Under the pieces are notes generated by a model. It was not told where the DNA came from. It saw nothing but the letters and a program-made list of their open reading frames with translations, and did no database searches. From the NCBI RefSeq assembly GCF_003966155.1, contig NZ_RXNS01000022.1, positions 1-64,000 on the forward strand: 64,000 bases of DNA, read 5' to 3'. Source of the stretch: Halomonas nitroreducens. GTDB taxonomy: Bacteria > Pseudomonadota > Gammaproteobacteria > Pseudomonadales > Halomonadaceae. Both the position numbers and the translations under genes were made by a program. Below, in pieces: positions 57,539 through 64,000 of this stretch (within the stretch, counting starts at the first letter, position 1; each line of letters begins with the position of its first letter).

Positions 57539-59137
57539 TTGTCCAACCCCGCCAGCCCCCGGCCGTCTTCCCTCGCGCGGCGCCTGTCGCTGCGCTTTAA
57601 CGCCTGGAGCGCCCTGACCATCGGCATCGCCCTGGTCGTGGCCCTGCCGGTGCTGGTGGTCCTGGCCCACATCGCCATGCCGGCCGGCGGCATCTGGCAA
57701 CACCTGGCCAGCACGGTGCTCGGGCGCTATCTTGCCAACACCCTGTTCCTGGTGGTCACGGTGGGCATCGGCACCTTCGCGATCGGCACCGGCACGGCCT
57801 GGCTGGTGGTGATGTGCCGCTTTCCCGGGCGCAAGCTGTTCGAGTGGGCGCTGCTGCTTCCCCTGGCGGTGCCGACCTACGTGATCGCCTATGCCTACAC
57901 CGACTTCCTGCAGTATGCCGGCCCCCTGCAGAGCTGGCTGCGCGAGACCTTCGAGTGGGGGCGCGGCGACTACTTCTTTCCCGACGTGCGCTCCCTGGGC
58001 GGCGCCGCGACACTGATCACGCTGGTGCTCTACCCCTATGTCTACATGCTGGCCCGGGCGGCGTTCCTGGAGCAGTCGGTGTGCGTGCTGGACGTGGGCC
58101 GTACCCTGGGCCGCGGCCCCTGGCGGCTGTTCACCAGCGTGGCGATCCCGCTGGCGCGCCCGGCGATCGTCGGCGGCGTATCACTGGCCCTGATGGAGAC
58201 CCTCAACGAGTTCGGGGCCGTGCAGTACTTCGGCGTCGACACCTTCACCACCGGCATCTACCGCACCTGGTTCGGCATGGGCGAACAGGTCGCCGCCGCC
58301 CAGCTGGCGGCCTGCCTGCTGGCCTTCGTGATCGTCTTCGTGCTGCTGGAACGCTGGTCCCGGGGCAAGCGGCGCTACTTCCACACCTCGAGCCGCTACC
58401 AGCAGCTCCCCGAGTTCCGGCTCCGCGGCTGGCGGGGCCTGGCGGCCTGCCTGGCCTGCCTGGCGCCAGTGATGGTGGGCTTCTTGATCCCCAGCGGCCT
58501 GCTGGGCTTTCTCTCGGTGCGCGGGGGGGATTCGCTGTTCGGTGCCCAGTTCCTGGAGTTCGCCGGCAACAGCCTGCTGCTGGCCGCGCTGGCCGCGCTG
58601 GTCGCCGTGGGGCTGGCCCTGGTGCTGAGCTACGGGGCGCGCCTGCATCCGGGACCCGTGACCCGCACCGCCACCCGCGTCGCCGCCATGGGCTACGCCG
58701 TGCCGGGCTCGGTGGTGGCCGTGGGCATCCTGATTCCCTTCGCCTGGCTGGACGACACCATCAACGGCCTGCTGCGCGAGCACTACGGGGTGATCGCCGG
58801 GCTGATCTTCAGCGGCTCGGCCTTTATCCTGATCTATGCCTACGTGGTGCGCTTCCTGGCGGTGTCCTTCAATGCCCTGGAGGCGAGCCTCGGCAAGGTG
58901 ACGCCGAGCATGGACGCGGCGGCCCGCACCCTGGGTCAGACCGCCGGCGGCACCCTGCGCCGGGTGCACACCCCGATCATGCGCGGCAGCCTGCTGGCCG
59001 CCGGCATCCTGGTCTTCGTCGACGTGATGAAGGAGCTGCCGGCGACCATCATCCTGCGCCCCTTCGACTTCGACACCCTGGCGGTGCGCGCCCACAACCT
59101 GGCCGCGGACGAGCGCCTCGCCGAGGCCTCCACCGCC

Positions 59138-60331
<1,194 letters not shown>

Positions 60332-60502
60332 AGGCACAGTCGGATCGGCCGAGTGGAAAAGTGGGCGTACATGGTAACGCGAAAGCTTCGTAAATACGTT
60401 GCAATTTTCCTCGCCGGGCTGAACGGCAGCCGGTATTGACCCAGATCAGCCCCACCCCATCGCCGCAGTTGACGCCGTCCGGGCCAGGCGCTTCAATGGC
60501 TC

Positions 60503-60528
60503 AGAATAATGTAACGCATTCTCATTCT
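60503..60528. promoter_or_regulatory. Probable Fur box
   Basis: AGAATAATG and CATTCTCATTCT flank TAACG; read on the minus strand AATGAGAATGCGTTACATT follows the Fur hexamer pattern of repeated GAT/AAT units with several mismatches. It lies 40-60 bp upstream of the binding-protein start, in the 233-bp region shared with the divergent ATPase gene, so both may be iron-repressed. Confidence 0.6.
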
Positions 60529-60564
60529 AGATTGCATCCCGACCACTCGCCCATGAGGTTCTCG

Positions 60565-61593
60565 ATGACCCAGCAACGCCGTCTCGTCCTGCCGCTCACC
60601 GCCCTGCTGGCCGGCGCGGCCTTCGCCACCCAGGCATCGGCCGACGAAGTGAACATCTACTCGGCACGCCACTACGACTCCGACCAGGCACTCTACGACG
60701 CCTTCACCGAGGAGACCGGCATCGAGGTCAACATCCTGGAGGGTGACTCCGACCAGCTCATCCAGCGCATCAAGCGCGAGGGCCAGGCCAGCCCGGCCGA
60801 CGTGATGATGACCGTGGATGCCGGTCGCCTGTGGCGCGCCGAGCAGGAGGACATCTTCGCGGAGGTCGAATCCGAGGTGCTGGCCGAGCGCCTGCCCGAG
60901 GCCATGCGTCACCCCGAGGGCAAGTGGTTCGGCTTCAGCCAGCGCGTGCGGGCCATCTTCTACAATCCCGAGGCCATCGGCGCCGACGAGATCGCCAGCT
61001 ACGAGGACCTCGCCGCTCCGCGCTTCGAGGACGAGGTCTGCATCCGCTCCTCGAACAACATCTACAACCAGTCCCTGCTGGCCTCGATGATCGCGCACCA
61101 CGGCGAGGCAGGCGCCGAGGAGTGGGCCCAGGGGGTGGTCGACAACTTCGCGCGCCAGCCCGAGGGCGGCGATACCGACCAGATCCTCGGCGTGGCCAGC
61201 GGCGAGTGCGACCTGGCCGTGGCCAACCACTACTACTACGTGCGCCTGCTGAAGTCCGACAACGCGGGCGACCGTGAGGCCGCCGAGAAGGTCCAGATCC
61301 TGTTCCCGAACCAGGACGACCGCGGTGCCCATGTCAACATCGGCGGCGCCGGCATGGTCAAGGGCGCGCCCCACCCGGACAACGCCGTGCGCTTCCTCGA
61401 GTTCCTGGCCTCCGACCAGGCCCAGGAGATCTTCGCCGCCGGCAACCACGAGTTCCCGGTCGTCGACGGGGTGGAGATCGACGAGGTCCTGGCCTCCTGG
61501 GGCGACTTCAAGACCGACGATCTGAACGTCAGCGTGCTGGGCGAGAACAACCCCCAGGCGGTGCGGATCTTCGATCGCGTCGGCTGGCGGTAA
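60565..61593 (+). CDS. fbpA: Iron(III)-binding periplasmic protein (FbpA/FutA type)
   Basis: A 342-residue binding protein. The signal ends near TQASADE, and the mature protein begins EVNIYSARHYDSDQALYDAF. The C-terminal half has the double tyrosine region NHYYYVRLL expected for iron ligands, and PRFEDEVCIRSSNNIYN, as in FutA/FbpA proteins. The ATG at 60565 has GAGG 7 bp upstream; the ATG at 60553 is less well placed. It binds ferric iron in the periplasm for the FbpBC pair. A probable Fur box lies in its promoter. Confidence 0.92.
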   Translation: MTQQRRLVLPLTALLAGAAFATQASADEVNIYSARHYDSDQALYDAFTEETGIEVNILEGDSDQLIQRIKREGQASPADVMMTVDAGRLWRAEQEDIFAEVESEVLAERLPEAMRHPEGKWFGFSQRVRAIFYNPEAIGADEIASYEDLAAPRFEDEVCIRSSNNIYNQSLLASMIAHHGEAGAEEWAQGVVDNFARQPEGGDTDQILGVASGECDLAVANHYYYVRLLKSDNAGDREAAEKVQILFPNQDDRGAHVNIGGAGMVKGAPHPDNAVRFLEFLASDQAQEIFAAGNHEFPVVDGVEIDEVLASWGDFKTDDLNVSVLGENNPQAVRIFDRVGWR

Positions 61594-61636
61594 GACGCCA
61601 CCGAGGCGTCGCCAACCCTCAAGCAGCGAGGACCAG

Positions 61637-61662
61637 AGGCCCGCGGCACTGCCGCGGGCCTT
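61637..61662. terminator. Bidirectional stem-loop between fbpA and polA
   Basis: An 11-bp stem with arms GGCCCGCGGC and GCCGCGGGCC around loop ACT, flanked by A/TT, lies between the convergent stops at 61593 and 61681. A short T-rich stretch (TTGT) follows on the plus strand. Confidence 0.75.
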
Positions 61663-61680
61663 GTCGTTGCCGGGGACGGT

Positions 61681-64000
61681 TCAGTGCGCCTCGTCCCAGT
61701 TGGCGCCGCTCTCGGCCTCGACGATCAGCGCCACGTCGAGCTCGGCGGCGGCCTGCATATGGCCCTTCACCTGCTCGATGAAGGAGGCCACCTCGCTGTC
61801 CTTGACCTCGAAGACCAGCTCGTCGTGGACCTGCATGACCATCATGGCATCGATGGTCTCGCGCTCCAGCCAGCCGTCGACGTCGATCATGGCGCGCTTG
61901 ATGATGTCCGCCGCGGTGCCCTGCATGGGGGCGTTGATGGCCGTGCGCTCGGCGCCCTGGCGGCGCGCCCGGTTCTGGGAGTGGATCTCCGGCAGGTAGA
62001 GGCGCCGACCGAAGACCGTCTCCACGTAGCCGTCCTCGGCGGCCTGTGAACGGATACGCTCCATGTAACGGGCCACGCCGGGGTAGCGGTCGAAATAGCG
62101 GTCGATATAGGTCTGGGCCTGGTTGCGGTCGATATGCAGCTGGCGGCCCAGCCCCCAGGCACTCATGCCGTAGATCAGCCCGAAGTTGATCGCCTTGGCG
62201 CTGCGGCGCTGTTCGCCGGAGACCTTGGACAGCGCCACGCCGAACACCTCGGCGGCGGTGGCGGCATGGATATCGCGGCCCTCGGCGAAGGCCTCGAGCA
62301 GCCCCTTGTCGCCGGAGAGGTGTGCCATGATGCGCAGCTCGATCTGCGAGTAGTCGGCGGCGACGATACGATAGCCCGGCCGCGCCACGAAGGCCTGGCG
62401 GATCTTGCGGCCCTCTTCCGTTCGGATCGGGATGTTCTGCAGGTTGGGGTCGGAGGAGGACAGCCGCCCGGTGGCGGTGACCGCCTGATGGTAGCTGGTG
62501 TGGACCCGCCCGGTGGCCTTGTTGACCAGCTTGGGCAGCTTGTCGGTGTAGGTGGAGCGCAGCTTGGAGAGCCCGCGATGCTCCATGATCACCTTGGGCA
62601 ACGGATAGTCCAGGGCCAGCTCCTCGAGCACTGCCTCGGCGGTGGACGGCGCCCCCTTGGGGGTCTTCTTGATCACCGGGATCTGCTGTTCCTCGAAGAG
62701 GATCTGGCCGAGTTGCTTGGGCGAGCCGAGGTTGAACTCGCGCCCGGCGAGCTCATAGGCCTTCTCCTCCAGCTCGCCGATGCGCTTGCCGAGCTCGCGG
62801 CTCTGGGTATGCAGGCGCTCGACGTCCAGCGCCACCCCGCCACGCTCCATGCGCGACAGCACCCGGATCAGCGGCCGCTCGAGGGTGTCGAGCACCTCGG
62901 CCAGGCGCCCCTCGGCCTCGACCCGGGGGCGCAGCTCGTGGTGCAGGCGCAGGGTGATGTCGACGTCCTCGCAGGCATAGGGCGCGGCCTGCTCCAGGGC
63001 GATCTGGTTGAAGGTCAGCTGCTTGGCGCCCTTGCCGGCGATGTCCTCGAAGCTCACCGTCTTCTCGCCCAGGTACTTGAGCGCCAGCGAGTCCATGTCG
63101 TGGCGGGTGGCGGTGGAGTCGAGCACGTAGGACTCGAGCATGGTGTCGTCCAGCGAGCCAGCCACCTCGTAGCCATGCCGCCCCAGCACCGAGATGTCGT
63201 ACTTGAGGTTCTGGCCGACCTTGGCCTTGCCGGCATCGGCCCACAGCGGCCGCAGCGCCTCGAGCACCGCCCGGCGGTCGAGCTGCGCCGGAGCGTCCAG
63301 GTAGTCGTGGGCCAGCGGGATATAGGCAGCCTCCCCCGGTTCGAGGGCCAACCCCACGCCGACGATCTCGGCGTCCATGTAGTCGAGGCTGGTGGTCTCC
63401 AGGTCGAAGCAGAAGGCCTCGGCGTCCTCGAGCCGCGCCAGCCAGTCGTCCAGCTGGGCCTGCTCGAGGATCACCGCGTCGCGGCGGGCCGCGCTGCCGT
63501 GGGCCTTCCCGGTTGCCGCCTCGCCGTCGGGGGCGGCTGTGCCGCCCGCCACGTCGTCGACGCCCTCGTCACTGCCCTCCAGCAGCTCCGACAGCCAGGC
63601 CCGGAACTCCAGCCGCCGGTAGAGCTCGAGCAGCGCCTCCCGGTCCGGGTGGGCGATGTCCAGGTCGTCGAGCCCCACCGGCAGGTCGCAGTCGGTCTTG
63701 ATGGTGGCGAGCTTGTAGGACAGGAAGGCCTGGTCGCGGTGTTCCTCGAGCTTCTTGGGCAGCGTCTTGGCACCGCGAAAGCCCAGGGTCTTGACCTTCT
63801 CCAGGTCGGCATAGACGGTCTCGAGGCCGCCCTCCATGCCCTGCAGCAGGCCCAGGGCGGTCTTCTCGCCGACGCCCTGCACGCCGGGAATGTTGTCGAC
63901 CTTGTCGCCCATCAGCGCCAGGAAGTCGATGACCCGCGCCGGCGGCAGGCCGAACTTCTCCTTCACCCCGGCCACGTCCAGGGTCTCGTCCTTCATGGTG
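61681..64000 (-). CDS. polA: DNA polymerase I, partial (N-terminus beyond the window)
   Basis: At least 773 residues of PolA are seen; the first part of the 5' nuclease lies off the right edge. Visible are the end of the 5'-3' exonuclease (FLALMGDKVDNIPGVQGVGE), a 3'-5' exonuclease with FDLETTSLD, NLKYDISVL and YACEDVDITL, so the proofreading carboxylates are kept, and the polymerase domain with DYSQIELRIMAHLSGD, the O-helix RRSAKAINFGLIYG and VHDELVFEV. It fills gaps, removes primers and acts in repair. The ATG at 63996 is internal, not the start. Confidence 0.97.
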   Translation of the reverse strand, partial: TMKDETLDVAGVKEKFGLPPARVIDFLALMGDKVDNIPGVQGVGEKTALGLLQGMEGGLETVYADLEKVKTLGFRGAKTLPKKLEEHRDQAFLSYKLATIKTDCDLPVGLDDLDIAHPDREALLELYRRLEFRAWLSELLEGSDEGVDDVAGGTAAPDGEAATGKAHGSAARRDAVILEQAQLDDWLARLEDAEAFCFDLETTSLDYMDAEIVGVGLALEPGEAAYIPLAHDYLDAPAQLDRRAVLEALRPLWADAGKAKVGQNLKYDISVLGRHGYEVAGSLDDTMLESYVLDSTATRHDMDSLALKYLGEKTVSFEDIAGKGAKQLTFNQIALEQAAPYACEDVDITLRLHHELRPRVEAEGRLAEVLDTLERPLIRVLSRMERGGVALDVERLHTQSRELGKRIGELEEKAYELAGREFNLGSPKQLGQILFEEQQIPVIKKTPKGAPSTAEAVLEELALDYPLPKVIMEHRGLSKLRSTYTDKLPKLVNKATGRVHTSYHQAVTATGRLSSSDPNLQNIPIRTEEGRKIRQAFVARPGYRIVAADYSQIELRIMAHLSGDKGLLEAFAEGRDIHAATAAEVFGVALSKVSGEQRRSAKAINFGLIYGMSAWGLGRQLHIDRNQAQTYIDRYFDRYPGVARYMERIRSQAAEDGYVETVFGRRLYLPEIHSQNRARRQGAERTAINAPMQGTAADIIKRAMIDVDGWLERETIDAMMVMQVHDELVFEVKDSEVASFIEQVKGHMQAAAELDVALIVEAESGANWDEAH

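Noticed and set aside
57274..57600. 108-codon frame crossing the start of the iron permease
   Set aside because: It overlaps the well-supported permease start in another frame and lacks a ribosome-binding site.

Overview
The window reads as chromosomal DNA of a high-GC gammaproteobacterium, most likely Halomonadaceae. This is inferred from gene content: a FabY-type initiating ketoacyl synthase beside coaD, TmcA, a TRAP importer, PACE and SMR efflux proteins, an NhaC-family carrier and a complete lower beta-ketoadipate branch. No rRNA, tRNA, CRISPR array, phage or insertion sequence was recognised. Coding density is high, except for a gap of about 0.9 kb near 57 kb.

Region 1 (1-5.9 kb) looks like an agmatine/putrescine locus. 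An aldehyde dehydrogenase and an M20 N-carbamoyl hydrolase on the minus strand diverge from a class III aminotransferase, an NhaC-family carrier and agmatine deiminase. No nitrilase-type AguB is present. The M20 enzyme could supply the decarbamoylation step, perhaps on 4-ureidobutyrate. Region 2 (5.9-9.8 kb) holds small envelope proteins, a luciferase-like oxidoreductase, a glutathione-formaldehyde enzyme and an M48 lipoprotein protease.

Region 3 (9.8-17.4 kb) is a beta-ketoadipate unit: pcaI-pcaJ-pcaF, a BKACE-family enzyme and pcaD, divergent from an IclR regulator with two TGTTCG-N5-CGAACA-type palindromes between them. It is followed by a catabolic-looking aroQ with a decayed upstream cistron, and by an SDR dehydrogenase.

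Region 4 (17.4-29.9 kb) is the most unusual part. A nine-gene minus-strand operon encodes a CUT2 (ribose-type) ABC importer, maleylacetate reductase, a Trz/Atz-like amidohydrolase, a beta-hydroxyacid dehydrogenase, a hydroxyquinol-type intradiol dioxygenase and a RutE-like reductase, and ends in a strong terminator. Beyond it lie a TauE/SafE exporter and a cytoplasmic protein that fuses a winged helix to an ABC solute-binding domain. A 19-bp motif near the operon promoter recurs near the SDR promoter. Together these suggest uptake of a sugar-like or cyclic substrate that is converted to hydroxyquinol, then maleylacetate and 3-oxoadipate, which Region 3 can finish to succinyl-CoA and acetyl-CoA.

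Region 5 (30-53.4 kb) is mostly housekeeping and envelope genes: glnE, dgkA, dacB, a PACE/SMR efflux pair with a LysR regulator, a TrmB-like methyltransferase, fabY-coaD-ferredoxin, MATE, atoE, a thioesterase, an entericidin-like peptide, dps, rmuC, a histidine-rich exported protein, pepD and tmcA. Region 6 (53.4-64 kb) has a TRAP dctPQM operon with a GntR-type palindrome, an iron(III) ABC system with a probable Fur box and an unusual convergent gene overlap, and the 3' part of polA.
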